From positions 38,278 to 102,277 of the forward strand of contig NZ_LQIV01000014.1 of NCBI RefSeq assembly GCF_001500125.1: DNA of 64,000 nt. The letters are read 5' to 3'. Every line of letters starts with the position of its first letter. The stretch's first letter is position 1. A program made the position numbers and the translations under genes. Positions 26,572 to 34,839 of this stretch are shown piece after piece. Below the pieces are notes generated by a model. The model was not told the DNA's origin and ran no database searches. It was given only the letters and a program-made list of their open reading frames with translations. Origin of the DNA: Mycobacterium sp. IS-1742 (GTDB lineage: Bacteria; Actinomycetota; Actinomycetes; Mycobacteriales; Mycobacteriaceae).

Positions 26572-27498
26572 ATGAAGGGCGTGTATGACGAGGTGTCCTT
26601 CGACTCCCACGACTCCGACGAGATCGGAACACGCATCGACCCGGTGCTCGCGCGCAGCTGGCTGCTGGTCAACGGCGCGCACGGCGACCGGTTCGACGCG
26701 GCGGCCCGCTCCCGCGCCGACATCGTCGTGCTCGACATCGAGGACGCCGTGGCGCCCAAGGACAAGGTGACCGCCCGCGACAACGTCGTGCGCTGGCTGG
26801 GCGCAGGCAACGCGGACTGGGTCCGGGTCAACGGTTTCGGCACGCCGTGGTGGGCCGACGATCTGGACGCGCTGGCGGGCACCTCCGTCGGCGGGGTGAT
26901 GCTGGCGATGGCCGAATCGGTCGATCACGTGACCGAAACCGCCAAGCGCCTGGCCGGCGTGCCGATCGTCGCGCTGGTGGAGACCGCCCGCGGGCTGGAG
27001 CGCATCACCGAGATCGCCGCCGCGAAGGGCACCTTCAGGCTGGCGTTCGGGATCGGCGACTTCCGCCGCGACACCGGCTTCGGCGACAACCCGGCCACCC
27101 TGGCCTACGCCCGCTCCCGGTTCACCATCGCTGCCAAGGCCGCCCACCTTCCCAGCGCGATCGACGGACCCACGATCGGCTCGAGCGCGCTGCGGCTCAT
27201 CGAGGCGACGGCGGTGTCCGCGGAGTTCGGGATGACCGGCAAGATCTGCCTGAGCCCCGAACAGTGCTCCGTGGTCAATGAGGGGCTCTCGCCCTCCCAC
27301 GACGAGATCGCGTGGGCGAAGGAGTTCTTCGCGGAGTTCGAACGCGACGGCGGCGAGATCCGCAACGGGTCCGACCTGCCGCGGATCGCGCGGGCCAACA
27401 AGATCCTCGACCTGGCCCGTGCCTACGGCATCGAGGCCACCGAGTTCGAGGACGAGCCCGTCCACATGCCCGCGCCGTCGGACACCTACCACTACTGA
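26572..27498 (+). CDS. HpcH/HpaI aldolase/CitE-like CoA-ester lyase
   Basis: This 308-residue protein has the TIM-barrel pattern of the CitE/malyl-CoA lyase family: SWLLVNGAHGDRF, the metal motif VVLDIEDAVAPKDK, VRVNGFGTPWW, the Glu in ALVETARGLERI and FRLAFGIGDFRRDTG, then GMTGKICLSPEQ. Such enzymes cleave or thioesterify malyl-, citramalyl- or citryl-CoA. No citrate-lyase partner subunits are next to it, which suggests a stand-alone CitE-like or malyl-CoA thioesterase/lyase. ATG at 26572 is used. The stop codon lies inside a 23-bp tandem duplication. Confidence 0.88.
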   Translation: MKGVYDEVSFDSHDSDEIGTRIDPVLARSWLLVNGAHGDRFDAAARSRADIVVLDIEDAVAPKDKVTARDNVVRWLGAGNADWVRVNGFGTPWWADDLDALAGTSVGGVMLAMAESVDHVTETAKRLAGVPIVALVETARGLERITEIAAAKGTFRLAFGIGDFRRDTGFGDNPATLAYARSRFTIAAKAAHLPSAIDGPTIGSSALRLIEATAVSAEFGMTGKICLSPEQCSVVNEGLSPSHDEIAWAKEFFAEFERDGGEIRNGSDLPRIARANKILDLARAYGIEATEFEDEPVHMPAPSDTYHY

Positions 27499-27534
27499 AT
27501 CGGCCGCCGGACCACTACTGAATCGGCCGCCGGA
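27489..27534. repeat. 23-bp perfect tandem duplication over a stop codon
   Basis: The 23-bp unit at 27489-27511 is repeated exactly at 27512-27534. The first copy includes the last codons and TGA of the lyase gene, so the duplication leaves the protein unchanged. This looks like a recent slippage event. Confidence 0.9.
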
Positions 27535-27550
27535 AAAAAATTACGTGCAG

Positions 27551-27567
27551 GTCACGTTTAGGTCACG
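27551..27567. promoter_or_regulatory. GTCACG direct repeat upstream of the secreted repeat protein
   Basis: Two GTCACG hexamers occur with a 5-base spacer (TTTAG), 23 bp before the start codon at 27590. Response regulators of the OmpR family bind such direct repeats, and the mycobacterial regulator MtrA has a similar loose GTCAC-type site and controls cell-wall proteins. Assignment is tentative. Confidence 0.35.
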
Positions 27568-27589
27568 CGTGATCGTGGTAGCCGCCGGC

Positions 27590-28051
27590 ATGTTGCTCGA
27601 ACCCAGAAAAGTCCTGCCGGCGGTCTTCGCCGGCGCCTCCGCGTTCGCGATCATCGCCGCCGCTGCCCCGGTGGGCAGCTCCACCGTCACCTTCACGGCC
27701 GGCGGTCCGCCGGGCTGCGTCGATCCCTACGGCACCGGCTGCGGCGCCGTACCGCCACCGCCGCCGCCGGCGCCAGGCGTGTTCGTCCCGCCGCCGCCCG
27801 GCGTCGCGGGTGCGGTCCCGGGTGGTCCGGGTGGGGTTGCCGGTCCGCAGGGCGCTGCGGGTGCGATCCCCGGTGGTCCCGGTGGGGTTGCCGGTCCGCA
27901 GGGGGCTGCGGGTGCGATCCCGGGTGGCCCGGGTGGGGTTGCCGGTCCGCAGGGCGCCGCGGGTGCGATCCCGGGTGGTCCGTCCGGTGTGGCGGGTCCC
28001 GGCGGTGCCGCAGGCTGCATCCCGGGTGTCGGCTGCGCCGCCACCCCGTAG
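27590..28051 (+). CDS. Secreted Gly/Pro-rich protein with collagen-like 17-residue repeats
   Basis: This 153-residue protein has a signal peptide (KVLPAVFAGASAFAIIAAAA), a short Cys-containing segment (GGPPGCVDPYGTGCG), a polyproline stretch and then four 17-residue repeats of the type GAIPGGPGGVAGPQGAA, ending in GCIPGVGC. The Gly-X-Y-like rhythm resembles collagen-like surface proteins but is not strict triplet. It is probably an exported cell-envelope protein of low complexity. No function can be assigned. It is transcribed alone and converges on selO. Confidence 0.72.
   Translation: MLLEPRKVLPAVFAGASAFAIIAAAAPVGSSTVTFTAGGPPGCVDPYGTGCGAVPPPPPPAPGVFVPPPPGVAGAVPGGPGGVAGPQGAAGAIPGGPGGVAGPQGAAGAIPGGPGGVAGPQGAAGAIPGGPSGVAGPGGAAGCIPGVGCAATP
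27806..28009 (+). repeat. Four 51-bp tandem coding repeats
   Basis: Units begin at 27806, 27857, 27908 and 27959. The first three are nearly identical; the fourth is degenerate in its second half. Each encodes 17 residues, so copy-number changes keep the reading frame. Confidence 0.88.
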
Positions 28052-28054
28052 CGC

Positions 28055-29515
28055 TCAGGTACCGCAGAAGGTCCGGTACCTCCCGAAAGCCTCGGGAGCC
28101 GGTTCCGCATAGCGCTCGAGACCGGGCCGTTCGACGAACGGCCCGGTCACCGCGTCCAACAACCGGCCGAACGGCGTCAGGTCGCCCGCGGTGGCCGCGG
28201 TCAGCGCCTCCTCCACGAGGTGGTTGCGCGGGATGTACACCGGGTTCACCCGGTCCATCGCGTCGCCGTCCGGACCCAGCGCACGCCAGCCGGTGAGCCA
28301 TGCGTCGAAGCCGGCGAGGTCGACGAACAGCCCGCGCACGGGTTCGGTGTCACCGCGCGCGGCGCGACCGAGCGCGGTGAAGAACGACGTGAAGTCGATG
28401 TGGTTGTCCTGCAGAAGTTTCGGCAACTCCTCGAGGAGCGGGGCGACCGCCGTGTCGTCGGCGCCGGAGACACCGAGTTTGTCCCGCATACCGGCCGACA
28501 GCGCGGTCTCGTACTGCCGGCCGAACGCGCCGAGCGCGGTCTCGGCCACCGAGACCGCCCGGTCGAGGTCGTCGTCGAAGAACGGCAGCAGCGTCTCGGC
28601 GAAGCGGGCCAGGTTCCACGCCGCGATCGCGGGCTGGTTGCCGTAGGCGTAGCGGCCCCACATGTCGATGGAACTGAACACCGTCTCCTGGTCGTAGACG
28701 TCCATGAACGCACACGGCCCGTAGTCGATCGTCTCGCCCGAGATCGTCATGTTGTCGGTGTTCATCACCCCGTGCACGAAACCCACGAGCATCCAGCGGG
28801 CGATCAACCGCGCCTGGGCCGAGACCACCGCCTCGAACAACGCCAGGTACGGGTTCTCCGCCTCCGCGGCGTGCGGGTGGTGCCGGGCGATGGCGTGTTC
28901 GGCCAGCCGGCGCACCAGGTCCGTGTTCCCGGTTGCGGCCGCGTACTGGAAGCTGCCGACACGCAGATGGCTGCTCGCGACCCGGGTCAGCACGGCGCCG
29001 TCGAGCACGGTCTCGCGCTGCACCGGACGTCCGGTCGCCACGACGGCCAGCGAGCGGGTCGTCGGGATGCCGAGGGCGTGCATGGCCTCGCTGACGACGT
29101 ACTCACGCAGCATCGGCCCGACAGCGGCCAGCCCGTCACCGGCGCGGGCGAACGGGGTGTGTCCGGATCCCTTGAGGTGCAGATCGCGGACGCGGCCGTC
29201 GGCGTCGACGACCTCACCGAGCAGCAGCGCCCGGCCGTCGCCCAGCCGCGGGGCGAACCCGCCGAACTGATGACCCGAGTAGGCCTGGGCCACCGGGGTG
29301 GCGCCGCCGGGGACCGAGTTGCCGACCAGCAGCCGCACCCCGTCGGGCGTGCGCAACCAGTCGGCGTCGAGACCGAGGCCGGCCGCCAACCGCTCGTTGA
29401 GGACGAGCAGCCGCGGATCCGGCGCCTCCTCGGCCTTCCAGCGGACCGCCATCTCCGGCAGTTCCCGCGCGAAGCGGTCGTCCAGGCTGAGGTTCGTCAC
29501 AGGTGAAGCACTCAC
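28055..29515 (-). CDS. selO: SelO-family protein (YdiU, protein adenylyltransferase)
   Basis: This 486-residue protein has the SelO/UPF0061 motifs [52 protein letters not shown] and [23 protein letters not shown], and ends RYRTFCGT. SelO is a pseudokinase that transfers AMP to protein Ser/Thr/Tyr and is linked to redox homeostasis. In vertebrates the residue near the C-terminus is Sec; here it is Cys, so it is not a client of the Sec machinery at 12,355-16,564. The start is GTG at 29515. It is separated from its neighbours and converges on the collagen-like gene. Confidence 0.95.
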   Translation of the reverse strand: MSASPVTNLSLDDRFARELPEMAVRWKAEEAPDPRLLVLNERLAAGLGLDADWLRTPDGVRLLVGNSVPGGATPVAQAYSGHQFGGFAPRLGDGRALLLGEVVDADGRVRDLHLKGSGHTPFARAGDGLAAVGPMLREYVVSEAMHALGIPTTRSLAVVATGRPVQRETVLDGAVLTRVASSHLRVGSFQYAAATGNTDLVRRLAEHAIARHHPHAAEAENPYLALFEAVVSAQARLIARWMLVGFVHGVMNTDNMTISGETIDYGPCAFMDVYDQETVFSSIDMWGRYAYGNQPAIAAWNLARFAETLLPFFDDDLDRAVSVAETALGAFGRQYETALSAGMRDKLGVSGADDTAVAPLLEELPKLLQDNHIDFTSFFTALGRAARGDTEPVRGLFVDLAGFDAWLTGWRALGPDGDAMDRVNPVYIPRNHLVEEALTAATAGDLTPFGRLLDAVTGPFVERPGLERYAEPAPEAFGRYRTFCGT

Positions 29516-29572
29516 CTCATCCAGATTACGGAGCGGCCGGTTACGTCTTGTCCGGGTAGAAATCGCGTGGGT

Positions 29573-29719
29573 CTATTCGGGAGCCGCGTCGCCCTGATCC
29601 TCGGCATCCCGGATGCCCTCCGGCGGGGGCGTCGAGTACCCGGGACTGGCGCTCGGCACCTGCCCTTCGGCGATCCCCGCCTGCTGGGCGTCGTCTGGCG
29701 TCGGTTCCGGTGAGCTCAT
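29573..29719 (-). CDS. Small acidic Pro-rich protein
   Basis: This 48-residue protein (starting MSSPEPTPDDAQQAG) is acidic and rich in Pro, Ser and Gln, with no membrane segment or Cys, and is likely disordered. The ATG at 29719 has a strong ribosome site (GAGGAGG, about five bases upstream), so it is very likely translated. It lies between selO and the divergent monooxygenase gene. Function unknown. Confidence 0.7.
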   Translation of the reverse strand: MSSPEPTPDDAQQAGIAEGQVPSASPGYSTPPPEGIRDAEDQGDAAPE

Positions 29720-29817
29720 CGAATCCTCCTCGAGGGTCGGGGTAGACCCCAGAACTACCCGGCACGTCACACGGGAAACCGGCTTGGACGATCCGCCCGG
29801 TGGGAACACAGACTCCG

Positions 29818-30984
29818 ATGTCCACCTCTGCGCAGCACCATCACCGGGTCGTCGTCGTGGGCGCGGGTCCGTGCGGGCTGGCGATCGCCCGTCAACTCCA
29901 GCACGAACAGAGCGTCGAACCGCTCGTGCTCGACCGTGCGTCCGCGCCCGCGTCCACGTGGCGTGACCGCTACGAGGGCTTCCGGCTCAACACCTGCGGC
30001 TACTGGTCGCATCTGCCCGGCCAACCGATCCCGCGCCGGTACGGCCGCTGGCCCAGACGTGACGACATGGTCGACTACTTCGACAGTTACGTACGGCGCC
30101 AACGGATCCCGCTGGCACTCGGCGTCACGGTCACCCGCATCGACCGCGACGAGGACCGGTGGCTGATCACCACCGACGGCGACGCGTACACCGCCGACGC
30201 GGTCGTCGTGGCGACCGGGAACTATCACACCCCGGCGCTGCCCGCGTGGCCCGGGATGGACGGCTACACCCGCGAGGTGCTGCATTCGGCGGACTACCGC
30301 AATCCCTGGCCGTTCGCCGGCCGTGACGTGCTGGTCGTCGGATCGGGGAACTCCGCCACCGACATCGCGCTGCAGCTCAGCGACGGGGTGGCCGCCCGGG
30401 TCCGGCTCGCGGTGCGCGAACCCCCGCACCTGGTGCCGCGGTCCGCAGGCGGCATCCCGGTCGACGCGTTCAGTGTGGCGTTGCGCCGGCTGCCGGTACC
30501 GGTGATCGACCACGCCGCCGCGCTGGCGAGCCGACTCTGGTTCGGGGACCTCACCTCGGCCGGTCTGCCCGCCCCGCGCCGCGGCATCTACCGCGCCCTG
30601 CTCGACGACGGCAGCATCCCCACCCTGGGCGACGACCTGGTGCCGCAGATCAAGGCGGGCCGTATCGAGGTGGTCGCCGCGGTCGAATCCTTCGAGGCGG
30701 ACGCCGTGGTGCTCGCCGACGGGGAGACCATCCGCCCCGACGTGGTCATCGGCGCCACCGGATACCGGCACGGGCTCGAACCGCTCGTCGGACACCTGGA
30801 CGTGCTCGACGACGACGGCGCGCCCGTGGTCAACAACCTGCCCGCCGCGGTGCCCGGCCTGTGGTTCGCCGGTTACGAGGAGCCGCTGATCGGTCCGCTG
30901 CAGTCGTTCCGGCTGCAGTCCGGCCCGGTCGCCGAGGACATCGCCCGGTTCGTGCGCGCGTTGACGCCGAACGTGAGCTCGTGA
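29818..30984 (+). CDS. FAD-dependent monooxygenase (FMO/BVMO-like)
   Basis: This 388-residue protein has two Rossmann motifs, VVVVGAGPCGLAIARQL for FAD and VLVVGSGNSATDIALQL for NADPH, with an EVLHSADYRNPWPF segment between them, as in flavin-containing monooxygenases and Baeyer-Villiger relatives, and a late GATGYRHGLEPLVG. It would hydroxylate or oxygenate an unknown hydrophobic or sulphur/nitrogen compound. ATG at 29818 is preferred; an in-frame GTG at 29800 would add six residues. The end overlaps the 16-bp palindrome at 30968-31024. No obvious partner gene. Confidence 0.87.
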   Translation: MSTSAQHHHRVVVVGAGPCGLAIARQLQHEQSVEPLVLDRASAPASTWRDRYEGFRLNTCGYWSHLPGQPIPRRYGRWPRRDDMVDYFDSYVRRQRIPLALGVTVTRIDRDEDRWLITTDGDAYTADAVVVATGNYHTPALPAWPGMDGYTREVLHSADYRNPWPFAGRDVLVVGSGNSATDIALQLSDGVAARVRLAVREPPHLVPRSAGGIPVDAFSVALRRLPVPVIDHAAALASRLWFGDLTSAGLPAPRRGIYRALLDDGSIPTLGDDLVPQIKAGRIEVVAAVESFEADAVVLADGETIRPDVVIGATGYRHGLEPLVGHLDVLDDDGAPVVNNLPAAVPGLWFAGYEEPLIGPLQSFRLQSGPVAEDIARFVRALTPNVSS

Positions 30985-31024
30985 CCGAGATTCAGCCCGA
31001 TTCTCGCGCACGAGCTCACGTTCG
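30968..31024. repeat. 16-bp inverted repeat (possible terminator or REP-like element)
   Basis: A perfect inverted repeat pairs 30968-30983 with 31009-31024 around a 25-base loop that itself has 5-bp arms (CGAGA/TCTCG). It covers the end of the monooxygenase gene and lies nine bp before the stop of the convergent flavoprotein. It could act as a bidirectional terminator. Confidence 0.6.
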
Positions 31025-31032
31025 CCGGGTGA

Positions 31033-32703
31033 TCACACCAGGTCGGCCAGCGCGCGTCCGGCGGCGCGGCCGGAGAAGATGCACCCGCCGAGGAAGGTGC
31101 CCTCGAGCGCGTTGTAACCGTGCACACCGCCACCGCCGAAACCCGCCACCTCACCGGCGGCGTAGAGGCCGTCGATCGGCTGTCCGTCCAGGCCGATGGC
31201 GCGGGAGGCGAGATCGGTTTGGATGCCGCCCAACGTCTTTCGCGTGAGGATGTGCAGCTTGATGCCGATCAGCGGTCCCGCAGCCGGGTCGAGGATGCGG
31301 TGCGGGGCCGTCGTGCGGCCGATGCGGTCGGCCAGCGCGCGGCGTGAATTGTGGATGCCCTGGATCTGCGCGTCCTTGCTGAACGGATTGGTCACCTGCA
31401 GATCGCGGGCCTCGATCTGGCGGCGGATCATCGTCGCGTCGAGCAGCGGTTCGTCGGTGAGCGCGTTCATCTTTCGGACGAGTTCGTCGAGATCGTCGGC
31501 GACGACGAAGTCCACCCCGTTGCGCTTGAACGCCTCGACCGGCCCCGGCGCTCCCTTGCTGAACAGCCGCTCCCTGAGGAACCCCCGGCGGTCCTTGGCG
31601 GTGATGTCGGGGTTCTGCTCGGACCCGGACAGCGCGAACTCCTTCTCGATGATGCGCTGGGTCAGGATGAACCACGAGTGGTCGTGGTCGGCGATGTCGG
31701 GCGTGGTGCGCAGGTGGCGCAGCGTGCCGAGGGTGTCGTACCCGGGCAGGTACGGCGCGGGCAACCGGCGGCCCAGCGCGTCGAACCACATCGACGACGG
31801 TCCGGGCAGGATCCGGATGGCGTGGTCAGGCCAGATCGGGTTCCAGTTGACGATGCCTTCGGTGTAGTGCCACATGCGGTCCCGGTTGACCAGCCGGACA
31901 CCGGATTCCGCCGCGACGTCGAGCATCCGGCCGTCAACGTGGGCGGGCACGCCGGTGATCATCGACTTCGGCGCGGTGCCCAGCCGGGCGGGCCAGAAGC
32001 GGCGGACGATCTCGTGGTTGGCGCCGATGCCGCCCGACGTGACGACCACCGCCTGCGCGGACAGTGTGAACTCACCGACCGCGTCGCGGTTCGACGGCGC
32101 CCCGCGCTTCGCGTCGTCAGGGGCCAGGACCGTGCCGCGCACCCCGGTCACCGCGCCGTCGGTGAACACCAGCCCGTCGACGCGGTGGCGGTGGTGGAAA
32201 CGCACCAGCCCGCGGTGCGCGGCCGACAGCGCCGAGTCGGTGAACGGACCCACGATGCCGGTGCCGGTGCCCCAGGCGACGTGGAAGCGGGGCACGGAAT
32301 TGCCGTGCCCGGTGGCGCGCAGGTCGCCGCGCTCCGCCCAGCCGACGGTCGGCAGGAACGAGATGCCGTGGCCGGTGAGGTAGTCGCGTTTCTCGCCCGC
32401 CGCCCACTCGACGTAGGCGCGGGCCCACTTGGCCGCCCACACGTCCTCGTCGTCCAGGCGGTCGAACGCGGCGCTGCCCTGCCAGTCGCTCCACGCCAGG
32501 TCGAAGGAGTCCTTGATCCGCATGCGGCGCTGTTCGGGGCTGTCCACCAGGAAGATCCCGCCGAACGACCAGTACGCCTGACCGCCCAGGTTGGCGGCGT
32601 TCTCCTGGTCGACGAGCGCGACGCGTTTGCCGCGGCGGGTCAGCTCGTGGGTGGCGACCAGCCCGGCGAGGCCGGCGCCGACCACGATGACGTCAGCGTC
32701 CAT
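31033..32703 (-). CDS. FAD-binding dehydrogenase (fumarate reductase/KstD-like fold)
   Basis: This 556-residue protein has an N-terminal FAD motif (VIVVGAGLAGLVATHELTRRG), NLGGQAYWSFGGIFLVDS in the early FAD domain, a middle FAD/substrate domain (VVVTSGGIGANHEIVRRFWPAR) and a C-terminal GLYAAGEVAGFGGGGVHG with ALEGTFLGGCIFSGRAAG. This is the flavoprotein fold of fumarate reductase, KstD and related dehydrogenases. No heme motif is present. A steroid or keto-lipid substrate is plausible in mycobacteria but not shown. The ATG at 32703 starts it; the gene is divergent from the PPOX gene at 32747. Confidence 0.9.
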   Translation of the reverse strand: MDADVIVVGAGLAGLVATHELTRRGKRVALVDQENAANLGGQAYWSFGGIFLVDSPEQRRMRIKDSFDLAWSDWQGSAAFDRLDDEDVWAAKWARAYVEWAAGEKRDYLTGHGISFLPTVGWAERGDLRATGHGNSVPRFHVAWGTGTGIVGPFTDSALSAAHRGLVRFHHRHRVDGLVFTDGAVTGVRGTVLAPDDAKRGAPSNRDAVGEFTLSAQAVVVTSGGIGANHEIVRRFWPARLGTAPKSMITGVPAHVDGRMLDVAAESGVRLVNRDRMWHYTEGIVNWNPIWPDHAIRILPGPSSMWFDALGRRLPAPYLPGYDTLGTLRHLRTTPDIADHDHSWFILTQRIIEKEFALSGSEQNPDITAKDRRGFLRERLFSKGAPGPVEAFKRNGVDFVVADDLDELVRKMNALTDEPLLDATMIRRQIEARDLQVTNPFSKDAQIQGIHNSRRALADRIGRTTAPHRILDPAAGPLIGIKLHILTRKTLGGIQTDLASRAIGLDGQPIDGLYAAGEVAGFGGGGVHGYNALEGTFLGGCIFSGRAAGRALADLV

Positions 32704-32746
32704 GGACTCAACATATCGGTTGCCGCGGGTGTGTCGGCCTGGATGA

Positions 32747-33370
32747 ATGGCGTCTGTGACGACATCACCGCTGGGGCGGCTGACCCGCAAACCGGAACGC
32801 GCGAGCGATCTCGACCTGCTGCACGAGGTGTTCGACACGGCCGCCGTGGCGACCGTCTCGACGGTGCTGGGCGACGAGCCCTGGGCCGTCCCGATGCTGG
32901 TGGCCCGCGACGGGGACCGGCTGTTGCTGCACGGATCGACCGGTGCCGGGGCGCTGCGCCACATCGCGGACGGCGCGAAGGTGTGTGTCAGCGCCTTCCT
33001 GCTCGACGGGCTCGTGATCGCCGAGCGCCAGTTCGACCACTCGGCGAACTACCGCTCGGCGGTGGTCCGCGGCGTGTGCCGGGTGGTGCCCCGCGAGGAG
33101 GCCCCGCCGCTGCTCGACCGGTTCACCGAGGCGCTGATCGCCGGCCGGACCGCCGAGTGCCCGCCGCATTCCGCGAAGGAGGTCGCGGCCACGCTGCTGC
33201 TCTCGGTACCGATCGTCGACGGGGCGTGGGTGGCCAAGGCGCGCACCGGCCCGGCGGCCGAGGGTGTGGCCTGGACGGGGGTGGTGCCCGTCGAGTTGCG
33301 GTACGGGCAGCCGGTGTCGGATTCGGCGCTGCCGGTCCCGGCGTCGGTACGGCGGTTGATCAGCCGGTGA
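32747..33370 (+). CDS. Pyridoxamine 5'-phosphate oxidase-like flavin-binding protein
   Basis: This 207-residue protein has the split-barrel fold of the PPOX superfamily: VSTVLGDEPWAVPMLVARDGDRLLLHG and an FDHSANYRSAVVRGVCRVV strand, with WVAKARTGPAAEGVAWTG as a C-terminal extension. Relatives bind FMN or F420; which cofactor is used here cannot be read. The start is ATG at 32747, 43 bp from the divergent flavoprotein. Its 3' end overlaps the convergent secreted-protein gene by 11 bp. Confidence 0.84.
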   Translation: MASVTTSPLGRLTRKPERASDLDLLHEVFDTAAVATVSTVLGDEPWAVPMLVARDGDRLLLHGSTGAGALRHIADGAKVCVSAFLLDGLVIAERQFDHSANYRSAVVRGVCRVVPREEAPPLLDRFTEALIAGRTAECPPHSAKEVAATLLLSVPIVDGAWVAKARTGPAAEGVAWTGVVPVELRYGQPVSDSALPVPASVRRLISR

Positions 33371-33734
33371 GCACGCCCGTGCACTGGGTGTATCCGCCGC
33401 TCAGACCCTCGAGCGCGATCAGTGCGCCGTCGGCGGTGATGCGGCAGGTGACGTCGCCGGGCGACGAGTCCGTGCGGCCGGCGCTGAGCGAGAGGAACCG
33501 GGAGTCCGCGTCAACCGTGAACTGCCGCCGCCAGGGGAGGGTGACGGGGTTGGTCGCGAGCAGCGCGCCGTCGGCGGCCTCGTAGCGGATCTCGACGCGC
33601 CCGGCGGCGCCGGTCACCTCGTAGGCGACGGTGACATGGCGTGGGCCGTCGATGAGTGTGGGTGCAGCGGATGCGGCGAAGACCGGGAGGATGACGAGAA
33701 GCAGTCCGCGTAGCCATGGCGTTCGACGGGCCAT
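33360..33734 (-). CDS. Secreted MmpS-like protein, unknown function
   Basis: This 124-residue protein has an N-terminal hydrophobic segment (WLRGLLLVILPVFAASAAP) that acts as a signal or anchor and a compact beta-rich domain starting VTVAYEVTGAAGRVEIRYEAADG with LPWRRQFTV and VTCRITADGALIALE. The layout (strand, ITCRI motif, Cys near the end) is that of the MmpS family, though no mmpL gene is next to it. It starts with ATG at 33734 and its end overlaps the convergent PPOX gene. Confidence 0.75.
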   Translation of the reverse strand: MARRTPWLRGLLLVILPVFAASAAPTLIDGPRHVTVAYEVTGAAGRVEIRYEAADGALLATNPVTLPWRRQFTVDADSRFLSLSAGRTDSSPGDVTCRITADGALIALEGLSGGYTQCTGVLTG

Positions 33735-33866
33735 CGGAGCCTCCTCACCTGCTTCGAGGGTAGGCCGACCAGGCTGGAAACAGGCTTCGGCGGTATCGTG
33801 GCGCAATCCGGGGGGAAGTGCGGCCGACACGCCGCCTCTTTCGTCATGCCGTCAAAGGAGCAACCG

Positions 33867-34757
33867 TTGCCCCTGAACACCGTCGCGCTCGAACTCGTGC
33901 CGCCCAATGTCGACCGCGGCCGCGAGCACGCGCTCGAGGATGCCCAGAAGGTGCTGCGCTGCTCCGCCGAGGCCGGGATCGAGGGCCGGATCCGCCACGT
34001 CATGATCCCCGGGATGATCGAGGAGGACAGCGGTCGTCCCATCGAGATGAAGCCCAAGATGGACGTGCTGGACTTCTGGCGGATAATCGAGCCCGAGTTG
34101 CCGGGTGTCCGCGGGCTGTGCACCCAGGTGACCGCGTTCCTCGACGAGCCCGCGTTGCGGCAGCGGCTGACCGAGCTGAGCTCCGCAGGCTTCGACGGCA
34201 TCGCCTTCGTCGGGGTACCGCGCACGATGAACGACGGCGAGGGCAGCGGCGTCGCCCCCACCGATGCGCTGTCGCTCTATGACGGGCTCGTCCACAACCG
34301 GGGCGCGATCCTGATCCCCACGCGCGACGGTGAGCAGGGCCGGTTCACGTTCAAGTGCAAGCAGGGCGCGACGTACGGGATGACGCAGCTGCTCTACTCG
34401 GACGCGATCGTCGAATTCCTGAAGGAGTTCGCGACGGCCAACGAGTACCGGCCGGAGATCCTGCTGTCGTTCGGCTTCGTGCCGAAGATGGAGAGCCGTG
34501 TCGGGCTCATCCACTGGTTGATCCAGGACCCGGGCAATCCCGCGGTCGCCGCCGAGCAGGAGTTCGTCAAGGCGCTGGCGGCCAGTGAGCCGGTCGACAA
34601 GCGGCGCATGCTGCTCGATCTGTACAAGCGGGTGATCGACGGGGTGGGTGAGCTGGGCTTCCCGCTGAGCATCCACTTCGAGGCGACCTACGGGGTGTCG
34701 ACGCCGGCGTTCGAGACGTTCGCCGAGATGCTCGACTTCTGGTCGCCTACGCGTTGA
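33867..34757 (+). CDS. Methylenetetrahydrofolate reductase-like protein
   Basis: This 296-residue protein follows the TIM-barrel pattern of MetF-type enzymes: NTVALELVPPNVDRG near the start, FDGIAFVGVPRTMND in the middle and HFEATYGVSTPAFETF at the end. Mycobacteria carry flavin-free, NADH-oxidising MTHFRs that diverge from classical MetF; this may be one, but homology was judged by eye. The start is TTG at 33867: AAAGGAG ends seven bases before it. The upstream in-frame ATG at 33846 would place this ribosome site inside the gene. A hairpin lies shortly after the stop. Confidence 0.72.
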   Translation: MPLNTVALELVPPNVDRGREHALEDAQKVLRCSAEAGIEGRIRHVMIPGMIEEDSGRPIEMKPKMDVLDFWRIIEPELPGVRGLCTQVTAFLDEPALRQRLTELSSAGFDGIAFVGVPRTMNDGEGSGVAPTDALSLYDGLVHNRGAILIPTRDGEQGRFTFKCKQGATYGMTQLLYSDAIVEFLKEFATANEYRPEILLSFGFVPKMESRVGLIHWLIQDPGNPAVAAEQEFVKALAASEPVDKRRMLLDLYKRVIDGVGELGFPLSIHFEATYGVSTPAFETFAEMLDFWSPTR

Positions 34758-34784
34758 TCCTGCGCTTAGGGCGCAAAAGTGCGA

Positions 34785-34819
34785 GTGGGCGTGACCGCCA
34801 CCGCAGACTCGACGCCCAC
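34785..34819. terminator. Hairpin downstream of the MetF-like gene
   Basis: An 8-bp perfect inverted repeat (GTGGGCGT at 34785, ACGCCCAC ending at 34819) lies about 30 bp after the stop codon and just before the hrpA start. It may be a transcription terminator; there is no U-tract. Confidence 0.4.
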
Positions 34820-34839
34820 CCACCTATATCCTGGCGCGA

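Noticed and set aside
27806..28009. CRISPR-like array
   Set aside because: The 51-bp units are contiguous with no unique spacers and encode a regular protein repeat after a signal peptide.
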